Position numbers and translations under genes: made by a program. DNA of 59,908 nt from Sulfurimonas sp. (GTDB lineage: Bacteria; Campylobacterota; Campylobacteria; Campylobacterales; Sulfurimonadaceae), in contig JAMOSN010000027.1 in the NCBI GenBank assembly GCA_027068455.1, positions 1-59,908 on the forward strand, written 5' to 3'. The notes beneath the pieces are model-generated. The model searched no databases and was not told the origin of the DNA. It was given only the letters and a program-made list of their open reading frames with translations. Below are positions 18,114 through 27,997 of the stretch, one piece after another (position 1 is the first letter of the stretch; every line of letters starts with the position of its first letter).

Positions 18114-19355
18114 ATGGCACAAGTAAAAAACAGATTAACACCGTTTTTTGAAAACATTACATTTGAGAGAGATGATAATGAACTGATACTAAACTTTGGT
18201 CCACAGCACCCATCTGCTCACGGGCAGCTAAGACTTATGTTGCACCTTCAACAAGAGCAGATTGTAAAAGCGCATCCAGATGTAGGATATCTTCATCGTG
18301 GTATGGAGAAGATGGCTGAAAATATGATTTATAACGAGTTTATGCCAACGACTGACCGTATGGATTATATTGCTTCATCTTCAAATAACTATGGTTTTGC
18401 TCTTGCAGTTGAAAAACTAATTGGTCTGGAAGTACCACGTCGTGCAAAAGTTATCCGTATGATGCTTTTAGAGATTAACAGACTAATGTCGCATCTTTTC
18501 TGGTTGGCAACAACTGCATTAGATATTGGTGCTATGACGATTTTCCTATATGCTTTCCGTGAAAGAGAGTATTTGATGGATATTATCGAGGGGTACTGTG
18601 GTGCACGTCTGACACACGCAGCTATCCGTATCGGTGGAGTTCCTCTTGATATTCAAGATAGTTTCTTGCAGCAATTAAGAGTATTTTTAAATAAACTTCC
18701 TCAAAATATCAAAGATTATGAAGATCTACTTGATTCTAACCGTATCTGGCTTATGAGGATGGAAGAGGTTGGTGTGATATCAACTGATATGGCACTTTCT
18801 TGGGGATGTACAGGTCCGATGTTAAGAGCTAGTGGTGTTGCATGGGATATCCGTAAAGAGGAACCGTATGAACTTTATGATGAAGTAGAGTTCAATGTTC
18901 CTTACTCTGACAAGGGTGATAACTTTGCAAGATACCGTATTTATATGGAAGAGATGAGAGAATCTGCGAAGATTCTTTATCAATGTATCGAGATGTATGA
19001 GAAGTGTGTAAAAGATGGTCAAACTGAGCTTATGGCTCATGCACCAAAATATATCTCAGCACCAAAGCTAGATATTATGACACAAAACTACTCTTTGATG
19101 CAACACTTTGTTCTTGTAACACAAGGGATGAGACCACCAGTTGGTGAGGTGTATGTTGCAACTGAATCTCCAAAAGGGGAACTAGGTTTTTACATCAATT
19201 CTCAAGGTGGACCATATCCGTACAGACTTAAACTTCGTGCGCCATCATTCTGGCATACAGGAATTTTAACTGACCTTTTACCAGGACATTATATTCCAGA
19301 TGTTGTTTCTATTATTGGTACAACAAATATCGTATTTGGTGAGGTTGACAGATAA
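18114..19355 (+). CDS. nuoD: NADH-quinone oxidoreductase subunit D
   Basis: 413 aa 49-kDa-type subunit that forms the quinone pocket with NuoB. Diagnostic features: [18 protein letters not shown] near the N-terminus, [28 protein letters not shown] and the C-terminal [14 protein letters not shown]. Length is normal. The following nuoE-like gene starts on the last base of the stop. Confidence 0.96.
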   Translation: MAQVKNRLTPFFENITFERDDNELILNFGPQHPSAHGQLRLMLHLQQEQIVKAHPDVGYLHRGMEKMAENMIYNEFMPTTDRMDYIASSSNNYGFALAVEKLIGLEVPRRAKVIRMMLLEINRLMSHLFWLATTALDIGAMTIFLYAFREREYLMDIIEGYCGARLTHAAIRIGGVPLDIQDSFLQQLRVFLNKLPQNIKDYEDLLDSNRIWLMRMEEVGVISTDMALSWGCTGPMLRASGVAWDIRKEEPYELYDEVEFNVPYSDKGDNFARYRIYMEEMRESAKILYQCIEMYEKCVKDGQTELMAHAPKYISAPKLDIMTQNYSLMQHFVLVTQGMRPPVGEVYVATESPKGELGFYINSQGGPYPYRLKLRAPSFWHTGILTDLLPGHYIPDVVSIIGTTNIVFGEVDR

Positions 19356-19579
19356 TGAAAAGATATGATTTAAGAAAACTTGGAAATGACTTTGAGCCTC
19401 GTATGAAAGAGATTCTAGGGGAGTCTCACAAAGAGAATGAGACTTTGATTTTTCTTTTTGAAATAGGTGATTTTACTCCAATTCAGCGTTCGGCTGATTT
19501 GGTAAAAGAGTGTGGGTATGAACTATATAACTCATTAAAATTTAACGAAGTCGATTGGACTATCGTTGTTAAAAAATAG
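19355..19579 (+). CDS. Small NuoE-position subunit (Campylobacterota type)
   Basis: 74 aa. It occupies the position of nuoE but lacks the four cysteines that bind the NuoE [2Fe-2S] cluster. It matches in size and place the short proteins in Helicobacter (HP1264) and Campylobacter complex I operons, which replace the NADH-binding module. It is short and soluble, with FLFEIGDFTPIQRSADLVKECGYELYNSLKF. Role within complex I is unproven; probably a docking subunit for the electron-input module. Confidence 0.7.
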   Translation: MKRYDLRKLGNDFEPRMKEILGESHKENETLIFLFEIGDFTPIQRSADLVKECGYELYNSLKFNEVDWTIVVKK

Positions 19580-19588
19580 GATACTATC

Positions 19589-21625
19589 GTGAGTAAAGTC
19601 TATTTTTCTACTTGGAATGGTGAATCTATCAACAACATAGGTAAACCAGAAGAAGAGTGGGAAGAATCAGCGTATAACTTACCAGCACAATATGATGATC
19701 ACCGTGATTCCAGAGCCTTTATAGGTTGGGACGGTGTTGCACTCTTTAGTGAAGATGTGGATGTGATTCGTCTAGCGATGGAATATGCTGCACAATACCA
19801 AGAGTATTCAGAAGCCTGTGGACGATGTGCTCCTGGGCGATGGGGAGGTCGTATTTTATATGATGTTCTTGATAAAATTGCTCGTGGTGAAGGTGAAAAA
19901 GCTGATTTGGATCACTTAAAAGAGATTGGTAAAAGTATGCAGGTCACATCAAAGTGTGAAATCGGTAAAACTGTACCAAATCCTATACTTGATTTAATGA
20001 ATCATTTTGAAGATACATTCATAGAGTGTATCAACGAAAAGAAAAAATCAAAACACTATGATGAAACTATCGGTTATATTGCAAAAATCACGGCACCTTG
20101 TACAGATGCATGTCCTGCACATGTAGATATACCTGGTTATATTGAGGGTGTAAGAGATTTACGTTTTGATGATTCTTTGGAAGCAACACGTCAGACAATG
20201 CCACTTGCTCATGTTTGTGGTCGTGTTTGTCCACATCCATGTGAAGATGCATGTCGTAGAACAAATCTTGATGAACCAGTTTCTATTATGTCTCTAAAAC
20301 GTCTTGGAGCAGATTGGGAAACAGACCATGGATTTGATTTTTTCCATCCATTAGAGAAGAAACCTTCTATTGGAAAGAAAATCGCAGTTATTGGTGCTGG
20401 ACCAGCGGGACTTACTACTGCTTACTATACAGCTGCTGAGGGTATTGAAGTTGATGTTTATGAAGAACTTCCTGTTCTTGGTGGTGAAGTAACTGTTGGT
20501 GTACCTGAATACCGTATGCCTTGGGATAAATATGAAAAAGATATCGAGTGTGTAAAAGATATGGGTGTGAACTTTATCACTAACCGTAAAATTACAGCTG
20601 ATGATATGCGTCAATTTGAAAAAGATTATGATGCTGTTATGGTGGCAACTGGTACTCGTATCTCTAAAAAGGTTCGTTGTGAAAATGAACGCCCAGAGAT
20701 TAAGGGTTACTGGGGTGCAATCGATTTTCTCGATTGGGTTAATCTTTATGAGAAGTTTGATATAAGAACACCAAAATCTGTGCAAAAACAACAGATGCTC
20801 AAACAAGATTTTGTTGATTTAACAGGAAAAACAGTTGTGTGTGTTGGTGGTGGATTTACTTCGATGGATGTTGTTCGTTGTGCAATTCGTGCCAATGCGA
20901 AAAAGGTATATATGGTCTATCGTCGTGATGAAAAAACTATTATCCGTAATACAACCTATGAAGAGTATCATGAAGCTGTAGAAGAGGGTGTAGAATTTTT
21001 ATTCCATTCTGCAGTTAACAAAATTACAACAGATAAAAAAGATGTTTTAAAAGAGCTTTTGATTGATAAGTTTGAACTTGTTCCAGATCCAAATGGTGGT
21101 CGTGCACAACTTGTGAAAATTGAAGGAGCATCTTATACGATTAAAGCTGATTATCTTATTCCAGCAGTTTCTCAAAGTGCTGATTTAGACTTGCTTCCAG
21201 AGGAGTGGGATATTGAGATGACTTCTTGGGCTACCATTAAAACAAATGGTAAAGATTATATGACATCTCGTAAAGGTATCTTTGCTTCAGGAGACTGTGA
21301 ATATGGTCCTATGACTATTGTTAATGCAGTTGGTCAAGCCAAACGTGCTGCTTCTGTTATCTCTCGCTATGTTCAAACTGGTGAGATTACACTGACTGAT
21401 GAAGAGATTATGGAAGATCATCTTCGTAAACTCAAGGTGTATGATAAAAAAGAGAAAATTACAGGTTGGCTGCCAGGTTTACCTCGTGAACATTCAGCTG
21501 TTCTTGATGTTGATGATAGAAAAGACAATAACAAAGAAGTTGCTTTAGGTTTGACACAAGAACAAGCTATCAGCGAAGCTGAGAGATGTATGCGATGTTA
21601 TTATATCGCGATGGTTCAGGCATAG
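19589..21625 (+). CDS. NuoF-position flavoprotein: NuoF-like segment fused to GltD-like NAD(P)/FAD oxidoreductase
   Basis: 678 aa, GTG start with AGGA 7 nt upstream. Residues ~1-160 resemble HP1265-type subunits and the end of NuoF; in place of the NuoF motif ESCGxCxPCR it has EACGRCAPGRWG, so one cluster cysteine is replaced by Gly. From ~170 on it is like glutamate synthase small subunit: cysteine-rich APCTDACPAHVDIP and VCGRVCPHPCEDACRR for iron-sulfur clusters, FAD motif VIGAGPAGLTTAYY, NAD(P) motif VVCVGGGFTSMDVV, and CMRC near the end. The usual FMN/NADH domain of NuoF is missing. It probably links NAD(P)H or another donor to complex I (inference). Confidence 0.8.
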   Translation: MSKVYFSTWNGESINNIGKPEEEWEESAYNLPAQYDDHRDSRAFIGWDGVALFSEDVDVIRLAMEYAAQYQEYSEACGRCAPGRWGGRILYDVLDKIARGEGEKADLDHLKEIGKSMQVTSKCEIGKTVPNPILDLMNHFEDTFIECINEKKKSKHYDETIGYIAKITAPCTDACPAHVDIPGYIEGVRDLRFDDSLEATRQTMPLAHVCGRVCPHPCEDACRRTNLDEPVSIMSLKRLGADWETDHGFDFFHPLEKKPSIGKKIAVIGAGPAGLTTAYYTAAEGIEVDVYEELPVLGGEVTVGVPEYRMPWDKYEKDIECVKDMGVNFITNRKITADDMRQFEKDYDAVMVATGTRISKKVRCENERPEIKGYWGAIDFLDWVNLYEKFDIRTPKSVQKQQMLKQDFVDLTGKTVVCVGGGFTSMDVVRCAIRANAKKVYMVYRRDEKTIIRNTTYEEYHEAVEEGVEFLFHSAVNKITTDKKDVLKELLIDKFELVPDPNGGRAQLVKIEGASYTIKADYLIPAVSQSADLDLLPEEWDIEMTSWATIKTNGKDYMTSRKGIFASGDCEYGPMTIVNAVGQAKRAASVISRYVQTGEITLTDEEIMEDHLRKLKVYDKKEKITGWLPGLPREHSAVLDVDDRKDNNKEVALGLTQEQAISEAERCMRCYYIAMVQA

Positions 21626-21634
21626 GAGTTGATG

Positions 21635-23878
21635 ATGAGTACAACAATTAACTTTACTATAGATGGCAAAGCGGTAAGTGCACAAAAAGGAGAAACTATT
21701 CTTCAAGTTGCACGCCGTAATGATATCTATATTCCAACAATGTGTTATATATCAAAAACATCTCCTTGTGCTTCGTGTCGTATCTGTTCTGTAGAAGCTG
21801 AAGGTGTTGATGGGTTTATTCTTTCTTGTAATACGCCACCAACTGAGGGGATTAATATTAAAACAAACTCTGCTGAATTAGAGCAAGAACGTGTTAATAT
21901 TATGAAGCTGTATGATGTAAATCATCCGCTTGAATGTGGTGTATGTGATAAGTCTGGTGAATGTGATCTACAAAACAAAACATTGGAGTTTGGTGTTGCA
22001 CAACAAAACTTCTCTGCAAAAGATCAATTGAGAACAGTAAAAGACTGGGGGCTTATTAATTATGACCCAGCATTATGTATTATGTGTGAAAAGTGTGTTC
22101 ATGTATGTAATGAAGTGATTGGAGATGATGCTATTGAAGTGAAATTTGGTGGTTATTCTTCTACCATTATTCCTAAGGAGAGTGAAACACTTGATTGTAC
22201 TTTTTGTGGTGAATGTATAGCTGTTTGTCCAGTTGGTGCACTAGTAAGCAGTGATTTTAAATACTCTGCAAATGCATGGGAACTCTCACGTGTGCCTTCT
22301 ACATGTGCACACTGTTCTGCTGGATGTCCACTTGAATATGAAACGCGTCATAGTGGTATCAACGGTGATGATTCGATTTACAGAGTGAAGAATAATTTTG
22401 AATTCACTTCCCTTTGTGGTGCTGGGCGTTTTGGTTTTGACTTTAACAACACAGAGCGTTCAACAAGTGAAGATTTCCAAAAAGCACTTGAAGCACTTAA
22501 GAGCGCAAAAGCTATCCGTTTTTCATCAATGATAACAAATGAAGAAGCGCATATACTTCAACGTTTAAAAGAGAAGCTTGATCTTAAACTTTTTAATGAA
22601 GATGCAAGATTATATGCTTCATTTATGAATTCATATGCAAGTGTAAGTGGAAAGCTGCATTACAGTGGTTCTCTTGATGCTATTAAACAAGCAGATGCTG
22701 CTATCGTTATCGGTACACGCATAGCAACTGACAATCCTGGTGTTCGTTATGCTCTTACAACCGCATCAAAACATAACGGTGCAAAAATTGTCTATGCACA
22801 CCCAATGGAAGATGCATTGATGCAAAATACAGTGACTCAGTTTATGAAGTATGAAGTGGGAACTGAAGAGGGTGTTATGGCTCTTATTGCTAATGAACTT
22901 CTTAAAAATAAAGAGCTTCCAAAAGAGATAAGAAAATATTTTAATGAACTTGATTTAGGATACTTGGAAGCTGAAAGTAATGTTGGTGATGATGAACTAA
23001 CACTTATGACAAAATCGTTTGCAAGAGCACAAAATAAAGTGCTTATTATCGGTGCTGATATTTTCGCACATAAAAGAGCATCCAATATTGCAAAACTTGC
23101 AGCTATTATTGAAAAATATACAGACTTTTCTTTAGTTGTTGTGCCAAATGAAGTAAATACTTTAGGTGTTTCTTTGGTATGTGATTTAGATGTAGATGAA
23201 GATTTGAGCAATGTAGTAGGTTATAATGCTCATGGAGAATTTATAATATCATCTTTAGATGGTGCTGATTTAAGTGTTGGTGCACTTAATCAACAAGAGG
23301 GAACTGTTGTTAGCATTGATAACAGAGTTTTACCACTTAATGTTGCATTACCATTTGATGGGTATACTTTAAATGATATTGCATCAGCATTTGATATAAA
23401 AACTAAACATACAATTGATTACACAAAAGAGTTAGATAGTTCTAAAGGATTCAAATCGATTGCATTTGATGACTTGGAAAACTTCTTATCTCCATATGGT
23501 GATGATGAAAGAGGTTATATTTTAGATGAAGTTGTATGTCCAGTAGATGAAACTCTTGAAGAAGTAGCTGAACTTCCAGAATACAACGGAACAGTTGTTT
23601 ATCATGCTAATCCTGTTTTACAGTTTAATAGATACACAGCAAAAACAAAACAGCTTGAAAAAGACACAACACTTCGTGGTTCTGCTCAATTTGCTGCTGC
23701 TGCAAAAATAGCTGATGGTGATGAGATTAAGATTCATCTTCGTTCTGGTGTAGTGAAACGGACATTTAAGCTTGATGAAGAGTTAAAAGGTACTATAGCA
23801 CTTAATCCTACATTTGATATACTTGTGGATATGAGTGGGTATAGATTTGAAAAATCCAAAATAGTGAGAGTAGTGTAA
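21635..23878 (+). CDS. nuoG: NADH-quinone oxidoreductase subunit G, copy 1
   Basis: 747 aa from the third possible start, ATG 21635, six bases after AGGAG. Cluster motifs in order: [2Fe-2S] CYISKTSPCASCRIC, the His/Cys-ligated site HPLECGVCDKSGEC, two [4Fe-4S] sets CIMCEKCVHVC and CTFCGECIAVCPVGAL, and a fourth set TCAHCSAGC...SLCGAGR that matches the optional cluster N7. The rest is a molybdopterin-oxidoreductase-like fold, as in all NuoG. Directly followed by a second NuoG with a one-base overlap. Confidence 0.93.
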   Translation: MSTTINFTIDGKAVSAQKGETILQVARRNDIYIPTMCYISKTSPCASCRICSVEAEGVDGFILSCNTPPTEGINIKTNSAELEQERVNIMKLYDVNHPLECGVCDKSGECDLQNKTLEFGVAQQNFSAKDQLRTVKDWGLINYDPALCIMCEKCVHVCNEVIGDDAIEVKFGGYSSTIIPKESETLDCTFCGECIAVCPVGALVSSDFKYSANAWELSRVPSTCAHCSAGCPLEYETRHSGINGDDSIYRVKNNFEFTSLCGAGRFGFDFNNTERSTSEDFQKALEALKSAKAIRFSSMITNEEAHILQRLKEKLDLKLFNEDARLYASFMNSYASVSGKLHYSGSLDAIKQADAAIVIGTRIATDNPGVRYALTTASKHNGAKIVYAHPMEDALMQNTVTQFMKYEVGTEEGVMALIANELLKNKELPKEIRKYFNELDLGYLEAESNVGDDELTLMTKSFARAQNKVLIIGADIFAHKRASNIAKLAAIIEKYTDFSLVVVPNEVNTLGVSLVCDLDVDEDLSNVVGYNAHGEFIISSLDGADLSVGALNQQEGTVVSIDNRVLPLNVALPFDGYTLNDIASAFDIKTKHTIDYTKELDSSKGFKSIAFDDLENFLSPYGDDERGYILDEVVCPVDETLEEVAELPEYNGTVVYHANPVLQFNRYTAKTKQLEKDTTLRGSAQFAAAAKIADGDEIKIHLRSGVVKRTFKLDEELKGTIALNPTFDILVDMSGYRFEKSKIVRVV

Positions 23879-26364
23879 TGAGTAAAATAGTCATAAATAT
23901 TGATGGAAAAGAGGTTCAGACACAAGAGGGTGAGTATATACTTAACGCCGCTCGTGCAAATGATATCTTTATACCAGCTATATGTTATTTAACACGATGT
24001 AGTCCAACGCTTGCTTGTCGTATATGTTTGGTTGAAGCTGATGGTAAACAGGTTTATGCTTGTAATGCTAAAGCTAAAGATGGAATGAATATTACAACAA
24101 CAACTGAAAATATAGCAAAAGAGCGTCGTGCTATTATGGAAGTGTATGATGTTAATCATCCTCTTCAGTGTGGTGTATGTGATCAGTCTGGTGAATGTGA
24201 ACTTCAAAATTATACGCTAGAAATGGGTGTAGATTCACAAAGTTATGCGATTAAAGATGTTGACAGAAGTAGTCATGATTGGGGACACATCCATTATGAT
24301 CCAGGTTTATGTATAGTATGTGAGCGTTGTGTTACTGCTTGTAAAGATATGATAGGTGATAATTCACTTAAAACTATTCCTCGTGGTGGTGATAAAGTAG
24401 CAGATGAATTCAAAGCTTCTATGCCAAAAGATGCATATGCTATGTGGAACAAGTTGAGTAAATCTGTTATAGGTTTAACAAACGGAACAGATGTCCTTGA
24501 TTGTACAAGTTGTGGAGAGTGTGCTGCAGTATGTCCTGTCGGTGCATTGGTGGATACACACTTTATGTATAAATCAAATGCATGGGAACTTAAACAGATT
24601 CCTGCAACTTGTGGTCACTGTTCAGCGGGATGCCAGATATCTTATGATGTGAAGCATACTAGTATTGAGAATCCTGAAGATAAAATCTACCGTGTTATGA
24701 ATGAATGGAACTATGTTTCACTTTGTGGTGCAGGAAGATACGGATTTGATTATCAAAATGCAGATGTAACAAAAGATGAAGAAGCATTCAACAAAGCAGT
24801 AGAAGCGTTTAAAAAAGCTGATACTATTAAGTTTACTTCTACTATTACAAATGAAGAGGCTCTTTTACTACAAAAAATGAAAGAGAAATTTGGATATAAA
24901 CTTGTTAATAATGAAGCAAAAGCTTTTCAGAGATTTTTAAAAGATTATTCTGAAGTAAGTGGAACAAAACTTTACACAAGTGACTTAAAAGCTGTTCATA
25001 ACTCAAACTTTGTAGTCTCAATTGGTAGTGCTTTAAAAACTGATAATCCAAATGCTCGTTATGCATTGAACAACTCTATGACAGTGAATAAAGGTGCGGG
25101 TTTATATTTCCATCCTGTAAAAGATCCTATTATTGAAGGTCTTGGCAAATCTATCATGACAGTAAATCATGCACCACTCCAAGAAGAGGTTGCACTTTAT
25201 TTGGTACTTGATCTTTTTGGTGATAAAGAAAAAATGCCAAAAGAGATGAGTAAATATCTTGCATCTTTCCATTCTGAAAAAACTGTAACTGTAACTGAAA
25301 CTATTAAAGAAAAAGTAGTTGAAAAAGTTATAGAGAAAAAAGTAAACAAAGAAACAGGTGAAGAGGAAGAGGTTGAAGTAGAAAAAACTAAAATGGTTCC
25401 TAAAAAAGTAAGTAAAGAGGTTGTTGTTGATGATAACAAACTTCTTGAGATTTTAGGTGCTGATGCGAAATTTATGGAAACTTTAGAAAAAAATCTTAAG
25501 AAAAAAGATGATTTTCAAATGATTGTTGGACCAGATTTATATAATCATCCAAATTCTAAAAATATTGCTCGTTTAGTTGCACTTGTAGAGAAATATACTG
25601 CATTTAAAGTAACAATGATTCCAACATTAACAAATACATTGGGTGTTGCACTTATATGTGATCTTGATGATGAATGCGGCTCTTACACTATCGGTTATAA
25701 CACGCAAGGTGATTTTACACTTTCAGCTCTTGGTGATGGTGACTTGGATATGCCTGCTATGAATCAGCAAGAAGGTACATTAACTTCTATCAATAAACGT
25801 GTAAATCCAACAAATGCTGCAATTGGCTATGGTGGTTATGAGCTTAATGATATTGCCAATGCACTTGGATTTGAAGCAAAATATGTTATAGAATATACAA
25901 AAGAACTTCCTACAACTGTAGGATTTAAAACACAAGAATTTGATGACCTTCCTAATTATTATGAAAATGATGGTACAGAAGTTCGCGGATATGTGTTAGA
26001 AAATGTAGCAGTTGATGCAAGTGATGATGAAACTGTAGAAAAATTCAGCGATGATAAGCTTGAAGGTAGTATAATCTATCTAGCAAATCCTGTAAGACAG
26101 TTTACAGACTTTACTTATAAAGCGACTGAACTTGATGAAGTAAGTGGTATTTATATGAGTGAAGAGTACTTAGCATCTTCAGATTTTAACGAAGGGGAAA
26201 CTGTAAAAGTTAAAACTGAGTATGGTGAGGTAAGTGCAAATATTGTTTGTGACAACAAAATCAAGGGTGATATTGTTGTTGTTCCAACATTTGACAGCAA
26301 ATTAAATTCAGAAGCTTTAGTAAATGGTTACCGTTTTGCTGCAGCTTCGATAGAAAAGGTGTAA
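23878..26364 (+). CDS. nuoG: NADH-quinone oxidoreductase subunit G, copy 2
   Basis: 828 aa paralogue of the preceding gene with the same cluster order: CYLTRCSPTLACRIC, HPLQCGVCDQSGECELQ, CIVCERCVTAC, CTSCGECAAVCPVGAL and TCGHCSAGC...SLCGAGR. Differences are an insert between the two [4Fe-4S] motifs (IPRGGDKVADEFKASMPK onward) and a strongly charged block at roughly residues 465-520, rich in Lys, Glu and Val (KEKVVEKVIEKKV), that looks disordered or coiled-coil. Either one complex holds both copies or two complex I variants exist. Confidence 0.9.
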   Translation: MSKIVINIDGKEVQTQEGEYILNAARANDIFIPAICYLTRCSPTLACRICLVEADGKQVYACNAKAKDGMNITTTTENIAKERRAIMEVYDVNHPLQCGVCDQSGECELQNYTLEMGVDSQSYAIKDVDRSSHDWGHIHYDPGLCIVCERCVTACKDMIGDNSLKTIPRGGDKVADEFKASMPKDAYAMWNKLSKSVIGLTNGTDVLDCTSCGECAAVCPVGALVDTHFMYKSNAWELKQIPATCGHCSAGCQISYDVKHTSIENPEDKIYRVMNEWNYVSLCGAGRYGFDYQNADVTKDEEAFNKAVEAFKKADTIKFTSTITNEEALLLQKMKEKFGYKLVNNEAKAFQRFLKDYSEVSGTKLYTSDLKAVHNSNFVVSIGSALKTDNPNARYALNNSMTVNKGAGLYFHPVKDPIIEGLGKSIMTVNHAPLQEEVALYLVLDLFGDKEKMPKEMSKYLASFHSEKTVTVTETIKEKVVEKVIEKKVNKETGEEEEVEVEKTKMVPKKVSKEVVVDDNKLLEILGADAKFMETLEKNLKKKDDFQMIVGPDLYNHPNSKNIARLVALVEKYTAFKVTMIPTLTNTLGVALICDLDDECGSYTIGYNTQGDFTLSALGDGDLDMPAMNQQEGTLTSINKRVNPTNAAIGYGGYELNDIANALGFEAKYVIEYTKELPTTVGFKTQEFDDLPNYYENDGTEVRGYVLENVAVDASDDETVEKFSDDKLEGSIIYLANPVRQFTDFTYKATELDEVSGIYMSEEYLASSDFNEGETVKVKTEYGEVSANIVCDNKIKGDIVVVPTFDSKLNSEALVNGYRFAAASIEKV

Positions 26365-26367
26365 TAT

Positions 26368-27357
26368 ATGGATAGTGCATATTTAATTGAAACGATAATC
26401 AAAGTCGTTGTAATTCTACTTGTATTTTCAGCGCTTGCTGGTATTGGTACATATTTTGAGCGTAAGGTACTTGCATTTATGCAACGCCGTTTGGGACCTA
26501 TGAATGTTGGTCCTTACGGTGTCTTACAATTTGGTGCAGATGCTATTAAACTTTTTACAAAAGAGGATATTATTCCTACTGGTGTTGTAGCACCTATTTT
26601 TAAAATTGCACCTGTAATTACAGCTGCAACAGCATTTATGGCTGCAGCTGCTATTCCTTTTTTACCTTCATTTGAGATTTTTGGATATGAAGTTCATCCA
26701 ATTGTTTCTGATATCAATGTAGGTATTATCTATATTCTAGGTGTGATGGCAGTTGGTCTATATGGTCCGCTTCTTGGTGGTATGGCAAGTGCAAATAAAT
26801 ATTCTTTGATTTCAGCTGCTCGTGCCGCTGCTGTATTTATCTCTTATGAAGTTGTAACAGGTTTAGCGATTTTAGCACCAATTATGATGGTGGGTTCATT
26901 ATCACTTATTGATTTTAATGAATATCAAGCCGGTGGTATTGGAAATTGGATTGTGTGGTCGCAACCAGTAGCGTTTATCCTTTTTTGGATTGCAGCGTTT
27001 GCTGAAACTGGTCGTACACCATTCCACCTTATCGCAAATGATCACGAGATCATTGATGGTTTTGGTACAGAATATTCTGGTATGAGATGGGGTCTTTTCT
27101 TCATCGGTGAATATGCAAATATGTTCTTTATTTCATTTGTAATCCCTCTTTTATTCTTAGGTGGATATGGTGATGGTAGTTTCTTAGGTGCGTTAGGGCT
27201 TCTTGCTAAAATGTCATTCTTCTTCTTCTTCTTTTTATGGACAAGAGCTGCATGGCCAGATGTAAGACCAGACCAGTTAATGTGGTTATGTTGGAAAGTA
27301 CTTATGCCAATAGCAGTGATTAATGTTGTAATCACTGGTTTTGTGATGATGTTTTAA
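26368..27357 (+). CDS. nuoH: NADH-quinone oxidoreductase subunit H
   Basis: 329 aa membrane subunit with about eight helices that links the peripheral arm to the proton-pumping arm and forms part of the quinone tunnel. Diagnostic stretches: YFERKVLAFMQRRLGPMNVGPYGVLQFGADAIKLFTKED and AAFAETGRTPFHL, with the carboxylates of the quinone channel, and the C-terminal FLWTRAAWPDVRPDQLMWLCWKVLMP. Starts 3 nt after nuoG copy 2. Confidence 0.96.
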   Translation: MDSAYLIETIIKVVVILLVFSALAGIGTYFERKVLAFMQRRLGPMNVGPYGVLQFGADAIKLFTKEDIIPTGVVAPIFKIAPVITAATAFMAAAAIPFLPSFEIFGYEVHPIVSDINVGIIYILGVMAVGLYGPLLGGMASANKYSLISAARAAAVFISYEVVTGLAILAPIMMVGSLSLIDFNEYQAGGIGNWIVWSQPVAFILFWIAAFAETGRTPFHLIANDHEIIDGFGTEYSGMRWGLFFIGEYANMFFISFVIPLLFLGGYGDGSFLGALGLLAKMSFFFFFFLWTRAAWPDVRPDQLMWLCWKVLMPIAVINVVITGFVMMF

Positions 27358-27367
27358 GGGGATATGA

Positions 27368-27985
27368 ATGAGTTTAGAAGCATTTAATAATAGAAATGTA
27401 ACAGAAGGTGATTACTTCCTTTGTGATATTGAAGATTATCCTCAAGATGGTTGGGGTAAGTTTAAGCGTGTAGTAAAGAGAACATTTAGAGGTGAGCTTT
27501 TTGTAGGTTTATGGGTTGTTATGCGTGAAATGATCCGTTTTGATATTCATACGATTCAGTACCCACAAGAGAAGATGCCAATAGGACCTCGATATCGTGC
27601 TGTACATCAGATGAAACGTCTTTGGGAGTCTGATACTGAACGATGTATTGGATGTGGTCTTTGTGAAAAGATATGTATTTCTGATTGTATAAGAATTGAT
27701 ACTCGCATAGATGAAAATTCTCGTAAAGAAGTGACAGAATATACAATTAATCTTGGTCGTTGTATCTTTTGTGGATATTGTGCTGAAGTTTGTCCAGAAC
27801 TTGCGATTACTCATGGTGGTGAATATGAAAATGCAAGTGATCAAAGGGAACATTTCTTATTATATGAAGATATGTTGACACCAATTGATAAAATGAAAGC
27901 TGGAAAACAACTTGAGTTTGAAGGTTTTGGTTCTATCACACCACATGAAGATGAGCGTGTTAAGAAAACACCTCTAGCATATTAA
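27368..27985 (+). CDS. nuoI: NADH-quinone oxidoreductase subunit I
   Basis: 205 aa ferredoxin-like subunit carrying clusters N6a and N6b: CIGCGLCEKICISDC and CIFCGYCAEVCPE. The first motif has Ile after the fourth cysteine in place of the common Pro. Passes electrons from NuoG to NuoB. RBS GGGG region precedes the ATG 10 nt after nuoH. Confidence 0.95.
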   Translation: MSLEAFNNRNVTEGDYFLCDIEDYPQDGWGKFKRVVKRTFRGELFVGLWVVMREMIRFDIHTIQYPQEKMPIGPRYRAVHQMKRLWESDTERCIGCGLCEKICISDCIRIDTRIDENSRKEVTEYTINLGRCIFCGYCAEVCPELAITHGGEYENASDQREHFLLYEDMLTPIDKMKAGKQLEFEGFGSITPHEDERVKKTPLAY

Positions 27986-27997
27986 GGAGTTTGGATT

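Noticed and set aside
19355..19579. 74-aa gene as a decayed nuoE fragment
   Set aside because: The size and position match the short subunits in other Campylobacterota complex I operons, so it is a normal variant, not a pseudogene.
23734..25439. Minus-strand open frames opposite nuoG and other long genes
   Set aside because: Ser/Thr/Phe-rich shadow frames without ribosome sites, overlapping well-supported genes.
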